Shown piece by piece: positions 47,248 to 56,368 of a stretch of DNA of 64,000 bases. Made by a program: the position numbers and the translations under genes. This stretch comes from JAFDCJ01 sp049669725 (GTDB lineage Bacteria > Desulfobacterota > Desulfobacteria > Desulfobacterales > JAFDCJ01), in the NCBI GenBank assembly GCA_049669725.1, contig JBATKU010000449.1:1-64000 (forward strand), read 5' to 3'. Numbering within the stretch: position 1 is the first letter of the stretch; each line of letters opens with the position of its first letter. The notes beneath the pieces are model-generated. The model ran no database searches and was not told the origin of the DNA. It was given only the letters and a program-made list of their open reading frames with translations.

Positions 47248-48810
47248 CTAAGCAGCCGCGTCTTGTTCAAAATGATACCTTCCGGTATGCAGGCTGCTCG
47301 GTCCCAGCCGCACGAATTTTATCATCAAATACATCTCGGCAATCAGAAAAATGGTATAAAGCACCGTCATGGCGACCATGCTGCCGATAACATCTCCGAC
47401 GCCCAGGGTTGATGTCGAAAGATAGGTGGGCAGCACCCCGCCGATGGTCCAGGGCTGCCGCCCGTACTCAGCCACAAACCAGCCCAGCTCAATGGCGATC
47501 CAGGGTGCCGGAAGGCTGAGCAAAAGCAATTTTAGCAGCCACTTTTTTTGATCGAATACCCGCTTGGCACAAAAATAAAAGCTGAGTGCAATCAAGGCCA
47601 GCAAGTAAAATCCGACACCCACCATAATACGAAAGGCCCAGAACATGGATGCCACGTTGGGAATTGTATCCAGGGCCGCCTGTTTAATCTGGCTGTCGGT
47701 GGCATCCACTACGCGTGGGGTGTAGCGTTTTAACAGCAGACCGTACCCCAAGTTTTCTTTGTTGAGATTAAACCGGAACTTGTTCTGCTCGGACTTATCG
47801 CCACTGCGCAATTTTTCCAAAGACTCGTAAGCAACCATTCCGCTGCGGATACGTTGCTCATTTTCGGAAATTATGTCTTTTACGCCGGTCACTTCAGTGT
47901 CGATGGACCGCGTTACGATAATTCCGCCGACCCAGGGAATTTTAATTGCGGCATTGGTCGTTTGCTCTTCCTGGTTCGGAAAACCGAACAGTGTGAAATG
48001 GCCGGGGGGCGGTTCGGTCTCCCATTCTGCTTCCATGGTGGCCAGCTTCACTTTTTGGACCTGACCGACAACGTATCCGGTTTCATCACCCAGCACAATG
48101 ACCGATAATATGGACGCCAGCCCAAAACCGGCCGCCACTGCAAAAGAACGCCGGGCAAAGGCCAGATCACGGCCTTTGAGAAGAAAATAGGAGCTGATGG
48201 CCAGAACAAAAATGGAGGCCGCTACATACCCGGCACCAACGGTATGAACAAATTTCACCTGGGCCACCGGATTCAAAATCAACTCTTTGAAACTCGTCAG
48301 TTCCATACGCATGGTTTCAAAATTAAACTCGGCACCGATGGGATGCTGCATCCAGGCATTGGCAATCAGGATCCACAGGGCCGACAAATTGGATCCCAGT
48401 GCCACCAGAAAAGTAACCGTCAGGTGAGCCCGCTTGCTCAGGCGATCCCAGCCGAAGAAGAAAAGGCCGACAAAGGTGGACTCAAGGAAAAAAGCCATGA
48501 GGCCCTCGATGGCCAGCGGCGCACCGAAAATGTCACCGACGTAATGGGAGTAATAAGCCCAGTTTGTGCCGAACTGAAATTCCATGGTGATGCCGGTGGT
48601 CACACCGATGGCAAAGTTGATGGCGAACAGCTTGCCCCAGAAGCGGGTCATGTCTTTGTAGACTTGTTTGCCGGTCATGACATAGACGGATTCCATAATA
48701 AACAGGATCCAGGACAGTCCCAGCGTCAGGGGGACAAAAATAAAATGATACAGGGCTGTCAGCGCAAACTGCCAGCGGGATAGTTCAACAAAACTTTCAG
48801 TCGGTAGCAT
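47248..48810 (-). CDS. cydA: Cytochrome bd oxidase subunit I
   Basis: The haem-binding subunit, 520 residues, reducing O2 with quinol electrons at very low oxygen and without copper. The N-terminal helix includes FALTALYHFIFVPLTLG (haem d ligand His region), and the GRQPW motif near the C-terminus is present. Length equals E. coli CydA, and the segment between helices 6 and 7 is long, so this is the long-Q-loop class. It is divergent from cydD, which serves its assembly. Confidence 0.95.
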   Translation of the reverse strand: MLPTESFVELSRWQFALTALYHFIFVPLTLGLSWILFIMESVYVMTGKQVYKDMTRFWGKLFAINFAIGVTTGITMEFQFGTNWAYYSHYVGDIFGAPLAIEGLMAFFLESTFVGLFFFGWDRLSKRAHLTVTFLVALGSNLSALWILIANAWMQHPIGAEFNFETMRMELTSFKELILNPVAQVKFVHTVGAGYVAASIFVLAISSYFLLKGRDLAFARRSFAVAAGFGLASILSVIVLGDETGYVVGQVQKVKLATMEAEWETEPPPGHFTLFGFPNQEEQTTNAAIKIPWVGGIIVTRSIDTEVTGVKDIISENEQRIRSGMVAYESLEKLRSGDKSEQNKFRFNLNKENLGYGLLLKRYTPRVVDATDSQIKQAALDTIPNVASMFWAFRIMVGVGFYLLALIALSFYFCAKRVFDQKKWLLKLLLLSLPAPWIAIELGWFVAEYGRQPWTIGGVLPTYLSTSTLGVGDVIGSMVAMTVLYTIFLIAEMYLMIKFVRLGPSSLHTGRYHFEQDAAA

Positions 48811-49051
48811 AACTCGACTCCTTAAGTATTGAGCGCCCCATTCAGCTGAAAAGCCGTGTAGGACGTTTAAACTTGAATGCTTAATGGGTTCTGATGTAAG
48901 AGTTTATAACAGGGTTTGAACATCTCCCCTGATACGGCGTTTGACTTTTAGAGCATTTTTCATCATCTTTAGGCAGAAATTTCTTGCATTACTGTTTAGA
49001 ACCACTTGAATTTCTAATATATTCATCCGATATTTGTCAATCTGTTTTCAA

Positions 49052-50821
49052 ATGCAACCTGTAAAAAAATCATCCCACCAAAATGCCAGGCGCTGGTTGC
49101 TTAAACGCGCTTCGGCGGCACGCACCTGGATCCTGATTTCGGTGGCTCTGGGTTTGGGCAGTGGGCTATTGCTGGTTGTTCAGGCCCGGTTTCTGGCCCG
49201 TATCGTGCATGGTGCATTTATCGAAGGCCGGGGCACGGACATGCTGTGGCCCCTTTTTGCAATCCTGACAGGCGTCATTATCCTGCGATCTATTCTCGGT
49301 TGGGCGCGGGAAGCTGCTGGGTTTTCTGCCGGTGCCAGAATACGGCAAGAGATACGCACAGAGCTTTTAGAGCATATCGTCTCCCTTGGCCCTGGCTATA
49401 CAAGCCGTCAGAGCAGTGGTGCTCTGGCCAGCACGGCCCTGGAGCATGTCGAGGGCCTGAATGATTTCTATGCTTTCTATCTGCCTCAACTTGCCCTGGC
49501 GGTTATGATCCCGGCCGCCATTGTTGCATTTGTATTTCCTTACAGCTGGGCCGCAGGGGGGCTGCTCCTGGCAACTGCCCCTTTGATTCCCCTGTTCATG
49601 ATTCTCGTGGGCATGGGTGCGGAAAGTATCAGCCAGCGCCATTTCCAGGCTTTGTCCCGCATGAGCGCCTATTTCCTGGATGTTCTGCAGGGATTATCTA
49701 CCTTAAAATTATTCAATCGAAGCAAGGGCGCGGAAGAAACCATCGCCGGGGTGTCCAACAATTATCGCCTGCGGACGATGGGGGTCCTGCGGGTGGCATT
49801 TTTGTCATCGGCCGTGCTGGAATTTTTCAGCTCCATCTCCATTGCCCTGGTGGCGGTTTATCTGGCCATGAGCTATCTTGGCTACTTTTCATTCGGGCTT
49901 TATGGAAAATCGCTTAATTTGGCCGGCGGTTTATTCATTCTCTTGCTGGCACCGGACTTTTATCTGCCCTTACGGGAGTTGGGCACCCATTACCATGCCC
50001 GGGCCGAAGCCGTAGGTGCAGCGGAAGAAATATTAAAAATCGCATCCGTTTCCCGTCTTGAAACCCTGAACGGTGCCATTGAATGGGCCAAAAAAGATCC
50101 TCTTCATATACAACTTGAAGACGTCCACCTGTCCTTTGACGGTGGCAAAAGACCGGCGCTGCAGGGAGTAAGTTTTGAACTAAGGGAAGGAGAGCAGGTG
50201 GCCCTGGTCGGGGCCAGTGGTGCAGGCAAAACCACAACGCTCAGTTTGTTGCTGGGGTTCTTGCGGCCGGACAGCGGACAAATCAGGGTAAACGGCATGC
50301 CGCTGGGTGATATGACACCCGACAGCTGGCGCCGGCACATCGCCTGGATCGGGCAGCACCCGGTCCTGTTCCATGGAACCATAAAGGAAAATATCCTTCT
50401 GGGCCGGCCGGAAGCATCCGCCATGCAAATTGAGCAAGCCGCTGGTAACGCCAGGGTACTGGACTTTGCAATGCACCTGCCCGAGGGGCTGGACACATCG
50501 GTGGGAGAGCAGGGTTTCGGACTGTCACGCGGGCAGGCTCAGCGTGTCGCACTGGCCCGCATCTTTTTAAAAGATGCGCCTTTATTACTACTGGATGAAC
50601 CCACCACCGGGCTGGACGCCGAGAATGAAGCCCTGGTCATTAATTCCCTGGAGACCCTTTCCCGGGGACGAACCGTACTGATGTTGACCCATCGGCTGAC
50701 GAACATCAGAGAGACGAGCCGCATAATAGTCCTGGAAAAAGGCCGCATCGTTGAGCAGGGAACCTATGGTGAGTTGACGGCCGCGGGAGGCAGATTTAAC
50801 CGGATGGTGAATCAAACATGA
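49052..50821 (+). CDS. cydD: ABC exporter subunit CydD
   Basis: A fused permease-ATPase of about 589 residues, one half of the CydDC heterodimer that exports cysteine/glutathione and is needed to assemble cytochrome bd. The N-terminal six helices run to about residue 320; the ATPase has Walker A GASGAGKTT, signature LSRGQAQRVALAR, and Walker B LLLLDEPTTGLD. ATG at 49052 is a likely start; the longer frame begins with TTG and no ribosome site is clear for either. It faces cydA across a 240-base divergent promoter region. Confidence 0.9.
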   Translation: MQPVKKSSHQNARRWLLKRASAARTWILISVALGLGSGLLLVVQARFLARIVHGAFIEGRGTDMLWPLFAILTGVIILRSILGWAREAAGFSAGARIRQEIRTELLEHIVSLGPGYTSRQSSGALASTALEHVEGLNDFYAFYLPQLALAVMIPAAIVAFVFPYSWAAGGLLLATAPLIPLFMILVGMGAESISQRHFQALSRMSAYFLDVLQGLSTLKLFNRSKGAEETIAGVSNNYRLRTMGVLRVAFLSSAVLEFFSSISIALVAVYLAMSYLGYFSFGLYGKSLNLAGGLFILLLAPDFYLPLRELGTHYHARAEAVGAAEEILKIASVSRLETLNGAIEWAKKDPLHIQLEDVHLSFDGGKRPALQGVSFELREGEQVALVGASGAGKTTTLSLLLGFLRPDSGQIRVNGMPLGDMTPDSWRRHIAWIGQHPVLFHGTIKENILLGRPEASAMQIEQAAGNARVLDFAMHLPEGLDTSVGEQGFGLSRGQAQRVALARIFLKDAPLLLLDEPTTGLDAENEALVINSLETLSRGRTVLMLTHRLTNIRETSRIIVLEKGRIVEQGTYGELTAAGGRFNRMVNQT

Positions 50822-50884
50822 GTCTTCGGTTTTTCAAGCATGCGGGGCAGCAACCGCGCTGGTAACTTAATAGTGCAATTATTA

Positions 50885-50951
50885 GGTTTCAGGTGTCAGG
50901 CTTCAGTGTTCAGCATTAACACCCCCTGACACCTGAAACCTGAAACCTTCA
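50885..50951. repeat. Heptamer array H13 with complementary arms
   Basis: Left arm GGTTTCA, GGTGTCA, GGCTTCA, GTGTTCA (50885-50912); right arm CCCTGAC, ACCTGAA, ACCTGAA, ACCTTCA (50924-50951). AGGTTTCAGGTGTCAGG (50884-50900) is almost perfectly complementary to the right arm, a strong stem. It fills the cydD-cydC gap and ends 15 bases before the GTG of cydC. Confidence 0.8.
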
Positions 50952-50966
50952 GTTGAGGAACTGACC

Positions 50967-52718
50967 GTGCTTAAAAGATGGCGGGAGCTGGTGCCTTTCT
51001 TAAAACTATTTCGGGCCGATTTGAAGTGGATGATCCTGGGCATCCTTTGCGGGCAGCTCGCGGTGGCATCGGCGGTCGGGCTTCTGGCCTTATCGGGCTG
51101 GTTTATCTCCGCTGCCGCCTATGCCGGCCTGACAGTGGCCACCGCCCAGCTTTTTAATTTTTTTCACCCCGGCATCGGGGTTCGAATGTTTGCCATCGGC
51201 CGTACGCTGGCGCGTTATGCTGAAAGAATAATATCCCATGATGCCACTTTTAGGATTTTACAAAGTCTGCGAAGCTGGTTCTACATCCACCTGGAACCAC
51301 TGGCACCGTCGCGCCTGATGATGTTTCGCAGCGGCGATGTATTAAATCGAATCGTGGCCGACATTGATGACCTGGACAATCTGTATCTGCGTGTCCTGTC
51401 TCCCAGCGCAGTGGTCCTGGTGACATCACTTCTGGCGGTGGCTTTTTTATGGATATTTGATCCCTCCGTAGCCCTTTCGACAGCGCTATATCTTGCAGTC
51501 GCCGGATTTGGAGTTACCGCAGCGGCTTTAAAACTCGGAGAACCGTGTGGACAGGAAATAACCCATCGCACCGCCGAGTTGCGCGTGCGGGTCATCGATA
51601 CGCTTCAGGGACTGGCGGAATTACTGGTCTTCGATGCCTACCATCACCACCTCGAGGCTGTAAAGCTAAGCAGCCGTGAATTGCTGAAAAGCCAGTTGCG
51701 GATGAGTCATATCCGGGGCCTGTCCCTGGCTTTGATTACTTTGATATCCGGCATGGCCGTACTGACGGCGCTTTATCTGGCGGTCGATCTGGTAAAGTTT
51801 GATTTGCTCAACGGGGCCAACCTGGCCCTGATAACGCTGGCGATTCTGGCCTCTTTTGAGGCGGTTTTGCCCCTTCCGACAGCTTACCAATATCTGGGTC
51901 GCACCCGGGCGGCCGGGCGGCGGTTGCTCGAAATCGTGGATATGCAACCACAGATTGCTTATCCCGACACATCCGTCAGGCTCTCCATGCAACCGGAGGT
52001 CAGGTTTGAAAATATCAGCTTTCGCTACAGTGAAAACGCTCCCTGGGCGCTCAAGGATGTCAGCATGAAAATTCCCGCCGGCCGTCGGCTTGCCGTCATC
52101 GGTGAAACCGGATCAGGAAAATCGACATTGGTTCATCTGCTGGTTCGGTTCTGGGACCCTGCCTGCGGTCACATCCGCCTGGCCGATGAAGATATCGGTA
52201 ATTTAAGTGAAGCAGAGCTTCGCCGGTCTATGTCAGTGATTTGCCAGCAGCCCCATATGTTTAACGCCACTTTAAGAGAAAACCTTCAGATCGCCCGTCC
52301 CGGAGCAAGTGATGATGACCTGTTTGCTGCATTGGAATCTGCCCGGCTGGATGAGTTTGTAAAAAACCTGCCGGACGGCCTGGACACATGGGTCGGGGAA
52401 GCCGCCAAACTGCTATCCGGGGGTCAGGCGCAACGGGTGGCCCTAGCCCGGGCCATTCTTCACGATGGGCCGCTATGGGTACTGGACGAGCCGACGGAGG
52501 GCCTGGATACCATTACAGAAAGAAAACTGATGCAGGCGTTGGAGCGTAAAACGAGGGGCCGTACGCTGCTGCTGATCACCCATCGTCTGGTTGATCTGCA
52601 TTGGATGGACCATATCGTCATGCTGGAGAAGGGGCGGGTCGCAGCCCAGGGAACGCATTCAGAACTGCTGGAAAGCAACCGGCGGTATGCTGAGTTGCAT
52701 ATGAGGATAACAGCCTAA
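50967..52718 (+). CDS. cydC: ABC exporter subunit CydC
   Basis: The 583-residue partner of CydD. The N-terminal helices hold an ALSGWFISAAA-type CydC stretch; the ATPase has Walker A GETGSGKST, signature LSGGQAQRVALARAI and Walker B WVLDEPTEGLD. The GTG start is preceded by GAGGAA at a good distance. It is convergent with cysK, with heptamer array H14 in between. Together with cydD it is expected to be co-transcribed despite the 145-base array-containing gap. Confidence 0.92.
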   Translation: MLKRWRELVPFLKLFRADLKWMILGILCGQLAVASAVGLLALSGWFISAAAYAGLTVATAQLFNFFHPGIGVRMFAIGRTLARYAERIISHDATFRILQSLRSWFYIHLEPLAPSRLMMFRSGDVLNRIVADIDDLDNLYLRVLSPSAVVLVTSLLAVAFLWIFDPSVALSTALYLAVAGFGVTAAALKLGEPCGQEITHRTAELRVRVIDTLQGLAELLVFDAYHHHLEAVKLSSRELLKSQLRMSHIRGLSLALITLISGMAVLTALYLAVDLVKFDLLNGANLALITLAILASFEAVLPLPTAYQYLGRTRAAGRRLLEIVDMQPQIAYPDTSVRLSMQPEVRFENISFRYSENAPWALKDVSMKIPAGRRLAVIGETGSGKSTLVHLLVRFWDPACGHIRLADEDIGNLSEAELRRSMSVICQQPHMFNATLRENLQIARPGASDDDLFAALESARLDEFVKNLPDGLDTWVGEAAKLLSGGQAQRVALARAILHDGPLWVLDEPTEGLDTITERKLMQALERKTRGRTLLLITHRLVDLHWMDHIVMLEKGRVAAQGTHSELLESNRRYAELHMRITA

Positions 52719-52751
52719 TATGGTAGAAATCAGAGGCTTTACTTAGCGATA

Positions 52752-52912
52752 AAATAGCAAATCACAAGCACCAAATCCCAAGTAAATCCCAAATTCGAAA
52801 TTTCAATGACCTAAACATATCGTCATTAAACTTAAACAATATCAAATCGTTGTTTTGAATTTGTGTTTTGGGTCATTGGATATTATTTGTTATTTTGAAT
52901 TTGATCTTTACC
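52752..52912. repeat. Heptamer array H14 with complementary arms
   Basis: Left arm 52752-52807: AAATAGC, AAATCAC, AAGCACC, AAATCCC, AAGTAAA, TCCCAAA, TTCGAAA, TTTCAAT. Right arm about 52852-52912 holds TTTGGGTCATTGG and repeats such as TTTGAAT, complementary words. It lies between the convergent cydC and cysK genes. Confidence 0.65.
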
Positions 52913-52985
52913 TTTTTTGGTCCTACCCAGTAACGAATTGCTCCGACGAAACAATTTATTAAAATCAATCATCCCTCATCAATCG

Positions 52986-53906
52986 TTATTTAAAAAGGTC
53001 TGTGCTGATGTAACGCTCGCCGGTACTGGCTAAAATCGCTACAATGTTTTTACCGGCGGACTCCGGACGGCCGGCAACATCAAGGGCGGCCTTGATGGCT
53101 GCGCCGGATGAGATGCCGCACAGGATTCCTTCAAGTTTCGCGGCACTGCGCGCAGTTTCAAAGGCATCTTCGTTGGTGACTGTTACAACGTCATCGATGA
53201 GTGATTGATCCAGAACTTCCGGTATGAAACCGGCGCCAATTCCCTGAATTTTGTGGGGCCCCTTCTCGCCGCCGGATAAAACCGGCGAATCAGCCGGCTC
53301 CACAGCGATCGCCTTGAAAGAGGGTTTGCGGGGTTTGATAACCTGAGCCACACCCGTAATGGTTCCGCCGGTGCCCACACCGGAGATCAGGATGTCGACC
53401 TGGCCCTCGGTATCGCGCCAGATTTCTTCGGCTGTTGTCTCCCGATGGGCCCGCGGATTGGCCGGGTTGGCAAACTGGTTCGGCATGAAGGCATCTTTTT
53501 CAGATTCGAGTATTTCCTGGGCTTTGCCAATTGCGCCTTTCATACCTTCAGCCCCCGGGGTCAATACCAGTTCGGCGCCCAGGTGCTTGAGTAAAAGGCG
53601 ACGTTCCACACTCATGGTATCGGGCATGGTCAAGCAGAGCCGGTAATTTTTGGCGGCACAGATAAACGCCAGCGAAATTCCGGTATTACCGCTGGTGGGT
53701 TCAACAATCAAAGTCTGCGGATTGATCTTATCTTCGAGTTCGGCCGCCTCGATCATCGATGCTGCAATCCGGTCTTTAACGCTTCCCAGGGGATTGAAAA
53801 ATTCAAGTTTGGCATATATCCGGACATCCATACCTTCACAGATACGATTCAAGCGGACCAACGGCGTCGACCCGATGGTACTACTGATAATGGAATGAAA
53901 TTTCAT
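52986..53906 (-). CDS. cysK: Cysteine synthase A (O-acetylserine sulfhydrylase)
   Basis: A 306-residue PLP enzyme making cysteine from O-acetylserine and sulfide. Motifs are the PLP-lysine segment NPLGSVKDR (Lys44), the Asn-loop SGNTG, and GTGGTITG. It is downstream of cysE on the same strand, and the two make the classical cysteine synthase pair. Length is typical. Confidence 0.94.
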   Translation of the reverse strand: MKFHSIISSTIGSTPLVRLNRICEGMDVRIYAKLEFFNPLGSVKDRIAASMIEAAELEDKINPQTLIVEPTSGNTGISLAFICAAKNYRLCLTMPDTMSVERRLLLKHLGAELVLTPGAEGMKGAIGKAQEILESEKDAFMPNQFANPANPRAHRETTAEEIWRDTEGQVDILISGVGTGGTITGVAQVIKPRKPSFKAIAVEPADSPVLSGGEKGPHKIQGIGAGFIPEVLDQSLIDDVVTVTNEDAFETARSAAKLEGILCGISSGAAIKAALDVAGRPESAGKNIVAILASTGERYISTDLFK

Positions 53907-53933
53907 AGCCGGTCTCCTTAATTCGAAAGAAGC

Positions 53934-53968
53934 GTTATTCGTTAATAGTTAACCAATAACAAATAACT
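53934..53968. repeat. Heptamer array H15
   Basis: GTTATTC, GTTAATA, GTTAACC, then AATAACA, AATAACT: a short self-complementary run (GTTATT with AATAAC). It lies in the cysE-cysK gap. The word equals that of H4. Confidence 0.55.
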
Positions 53969-53981
53969 GCGCTTGCGGGCG

Positions 53982-54974
53982 CTAGATAACTGCATCAAAC
54001 ATTGCCAACGCCGAATTTTTATTTTTCGATTTGTAGGTTAGTCGCGGGGATTCCAAAGCGACCGTCGTGTCCGGTGGAATAGATTGGGTCAGCCAGACGT
54101 TGCCGCCGATAACCGAACGGGTCCCGATGACCGTATCGCCGCCCAGAATCGTCGCCCCGGAGTATATAATAACATCATCCTCGATGGTAGGGTGCCGCTT
54201 CTTGCCTCGAAACTTATCCCCCGAATTTCTCGGTATCGAAAGCGCACCGAGGGTTACGCTCTGATAAATGCGCACGTTTTGGCCGATAGTCGTGGTCTCA
54301 CCGATAACCACGCCGGTGCCGTGATCGATTACAAAGCTCTCTCCTATTTGGGCGCCGGGATGGATGTCGATGCCGGTGACACTGTGGGCGTACTCGGTCA
54401 TAATGCGCGGCAGCAATGGCACGCCGCTTTTAAACAGTTGATGGGCGACCCGGTACACGGCAATGGCAAAGATACCCGGATAGCTGAAAATAATCTCATC
54501 CAAGCTCTTAGCCGCGGGATCCCCTTCATACGATGCCTGAACATCGGTGGCCAGGATCTTTCGAATTTTCGGGATATCTTCTAACAGGTTGAGCGCTATA
54601 ATGTGACCCTGTTCTTCACAGTCAGTGCAGGGCTGATCGTAGCGAAAGCAGTCATGCCGAATGCTGAGGCCAATCTGTTCAGAAAGCATGTCAAAAAGGG
54701 TGGCGGCGGATTTACCGATACTGTATCGCAAGTTCACAGGATCAAGCTTGCCCCGGGTAAAATACCCCGGAAAAAGAATCTCTCTCAGCCTGTCGATAAT
54801 CTCAATGACACATTCCCGGGATGGAATCGGCTCGTAATCCACATGGGTGTAACATTCCTGATCATTGCAGCTGTCAATAATCTCTTCGGCTATTTTGGGC
54901 AGACGGCTTCTGATCTCCGACAGGTTTCGAACGTCAATTTTACAGGAATCTACTTTTTTTACTCTATCAACCAT
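53982..54974 (-). CDS. cysE: Serine O-acetyltransferase
   Basis: A CysE/SatA/EpsC-type enzyme of about 330 residues that activates serine with acetyl-CoA. The C-terminal left-handed beta-helix holds hexapeptide repeats and the acetyl-CoA/serine-site stretch HPGAQIG, IDHGTGVVIGET, and IYQSVTLGAL. The N-terminal extension of roughly 150 residues is longer than in E. coli CysE (273 residues). ATG at 54974 has an AAGGAG about 11 bases upstream; a longer frame to 55034 is possible. It leads into cysK, 75 bases downstream. Confidence 0.88.
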   Translation of the reverse strand: MVDRVKKVDSCKIDVRNLSEIRSRLPKIAEEIIDSCNDQECYTHVDYEPIPSRECVIEIIDRLREILFPGYFTRGKLDPVNLRYSIGKSAATLFDMLSEQIGLSIRHDCFRYDQPCTDCEEQGHIIALNLLEDIPKIRKILATDVQASYEGDPAAKSLDEIIFSYPGIFAIAVYRVAHQLFKSGVPLLPRIMTEYAHSVTGIDIHPGAQIGESFVIDHGTGVVIGETTTIGQNVRIYQSVTLGALSIPRNSGDKFRGKKRHPTIEDDVIIYSGATILGGDTVIGTRSVIGGNVWLTQSIPPDTTVALESPRLTYKSKNKNSALAMFDAVI

Positions 54975-55087
54975 ACCGTTTAGATCTCCTTGCAAGAAAT
55001 ACATAAAACTAACGCATGAACGGTAAGTTGTCAAAAATTCACAAGAAATTTATCTTTGTAAGAACACGGAAATCAGGTGAATAATGA

Positions 55088-55118
55088 AAAAGGCAAAGCG
55101 GTTGAAGCCTTGCCTTTT
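55088..55118 (-). terminator. Rho-independent terminator-like hairpin
   Basis: AAAAGGCAA (55088-55096) and TTGCCTTTT (55110-55118) form a perfect 9-bp stem with a 13-base loop, with T-runs on both outer sides. Read on the minus strand it ends the transcript of the small gene at 55294-55524 or would act as a leader terminator ahead of cysE. Confidence 0.6.
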
Positions 55119-55198
55119 ATTGAATGGTGCCAGGCTGGGCGCATGTGATGGAGCGGCGGCGGCTCGCAAATAAACTGCCCAGCTGCCCCGATTAGCGG

Positions 55199-55278
55199 GA
55201 TCTCCACTTCGCTACAACAAGCAACGGGTTATCAATCGGAATATTTATAATCGCCCCAGGGGAGGCGGAATTAAACCT
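55199..55278 (-). repeat. Dispersed repeat copy B
   Basis: On the minus strand this stretch resembles the plus-strand copy at 11561-11658, sharing GGGGCGAT, AAATATTCCG, TTGATA and CCCGTTGCTTG in the same order and spacing. It has lost some of the palindrome of copy A. This shows an extragenic repeat family present at least twice. Confidence 0.5.
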
Positions 55279-55293
55279 TTATCCGCTGGTGGA

Positions 55294-55524
55294 CTAAAAC
55301 TGAAAAACGGCCGACATCGCATCTTCGTATTTCTTCTTCAGACCCTCACCGGTTTCTTCCAACTGCTTTTTCTGGGGTCCGAAGTCAACCGGGCACTCGG
55401 TTTGAAGCTGCTCTATGAGATGCTCCATCTCTGATATATGTTTGTGAAGTTCCTCAACCCGGGAGACAACTTTTTCTTTTTCGGAACTCCTCAACTTATC
55501 TACTTTGCGCACCATATCATACAT
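55294..55524 (-). CDS. Small coiled-coil protein
   Basis: A 76-residue, highly charged protein with no membrane segment. Heptad-like Leu/Ile spacing over residues about 5-65 (VRKVDKLRSSEKEKV, EELHKHISEMEHLIEQLQ) predicts a long coiled coil. The ATG is preceded by GGAAGG. I do not recognise the family. It lies between the cysEK operon and the Rrf2 gene, divergent from the latter. Confidence 0.6.
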   Translation of the reverse strand: MYDMVRKVDKLRSSEKEKVVSRVEELHKHISEMEHLIEQLQTECPVDFGPQKKQLEETGEGLKKKYEDAMSAVFQF

Positions 55525-55728
55525 TTTAGCCTTCCAACCGTAAAGTTCGACTTCAACCGAACGGCAATAACTCTTGGTATCTATAGTATCTTCTTTTCAC
55601 AGATCAAAAAACCCGGTTTATAGCGGCTGATGATCTGTAATACACATTATTGGCGGGATTGCCAACCACCCGCGATAAACAAAAAATAAACTGCAAAATT
55701 ACTATGTCAAAAAATATTAATTTTTTTC

Positions 55729-55755
55729 TTGACAGCCGTTCCTTTCAGATATAAT
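55729..55755 (+). promoter_or_regulatory. Promoter of the Rrf2 gene
   Basis: TTGACA (55729-55734) and TATAAT (55750-55755) are both perfect but only 15 bases apart, which is shorter than the optimum and typical of promoters that need or answer to a regulator. ATTC...GAAT half-sites just downstream may be a weak self-regulation site; they are imperfect. Confidence 0.55.
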
Positions 55756-55811
55756 TCCTATTAAAATGATATAGAATATTTAAATCTGAATAAACCACAA
55801 AGCGGGGTCCC

Positions 55812-56225
55812 ATGAAGCTATCAACGCGAAGCCGTTACGGCGCGAGAATCCTGGTGGATTTAGCCCGCCACAATGACCAGGGACCGGTTCAGATCGGTGA
55901 AATCTCCAAACGTCAAGACATCTCCGTCAAATATCTCGAACAACTCATCCGTCCACTGAAACAAGCCAGTATGGTAACCAGTGTGCGCGGTCCCAAAGGC
56001 GGGCACTTGCTGGCCAAAAACCCGGAAGAAATCTCTCTGGGCCAGATCGTGCGTCTGTTCGAAGGACAAAGTGAACTAGTTGAATGTATCAGCAATCCCG
56101 AGCAATGCAGCATGTCGGACGACTGCCAGGTAAGATTGGCGTGGAAAGACGCCACCAGGGTTTTGTATGAAAAACTTGACAGCACAACCATTGCCGATTT
56201 GTTGGATGGTAACGATTCCAAGTAA
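55812..56225 (+). CDS. Rrf2-family transcriptional regulator (IscR/CymR-like)
   Basis: A 137-residue winged-helix regulator. The N-terminus MKLSTRSRYGARILVDLA and the wing GPKGGHLLAKN are family hallmarks. Three cysteines (Cys92, 99, 105; CX6CX5C) sit where IscR binds a [2Fe-2S] cluster, though spacing differs by one residue from IscR. It may sense FeS status or cysteine, and it lies next to cysE-cysK with the small coiled-coil gene in between. Whether it controls them is a guess. Confidence 0.85.
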   Translation: MKLSTRSRYGARILVDLARHNDQGPVQIGEISKRQDISVKYLEQLIRPLKQASMVTSVRGPKGGHLLAKNPEEISLGQIVRLFEGQSELVECISNPEQCSMSDDCQVRLAWKDATRVLYEKLDSTTIADLLDGNDSK

Positions 56226-56368
56226 AGAGTCGGTCAAAGGTCTCAGATGTTCTCAGCAAATAGATGAGAATAAATCTCAGGCTCCGACTACTCAATATAA
56301 AGGGCAGGCGGTTTAAAGCAAAACAGGCCCATACGAGCCGTCTCCCTTCTATTCAATATACGACCCGT

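Larger units (their letters stand above)
54975..55293. other. Intergenic region upstream of cysE
   Basis: A 319-base gap holding a terminator-like hairpin (55088-55118) and the diverged repeat copy B (55199-55278). No gene was seen. The rest, about 55120-55198, is GC-rich with possible structure, but I could not match it to a known RNA family. Confidence 0.45.

Noticed and set aside
55120..55198. A structured RNA ahead of cysE, such as SRP RNA or a riboswitch.
   Set aside because: The GC-rich stretch lacks the conserved SRP loop bases and matched no class I know by eye; only the hairpin and repeat are supported.
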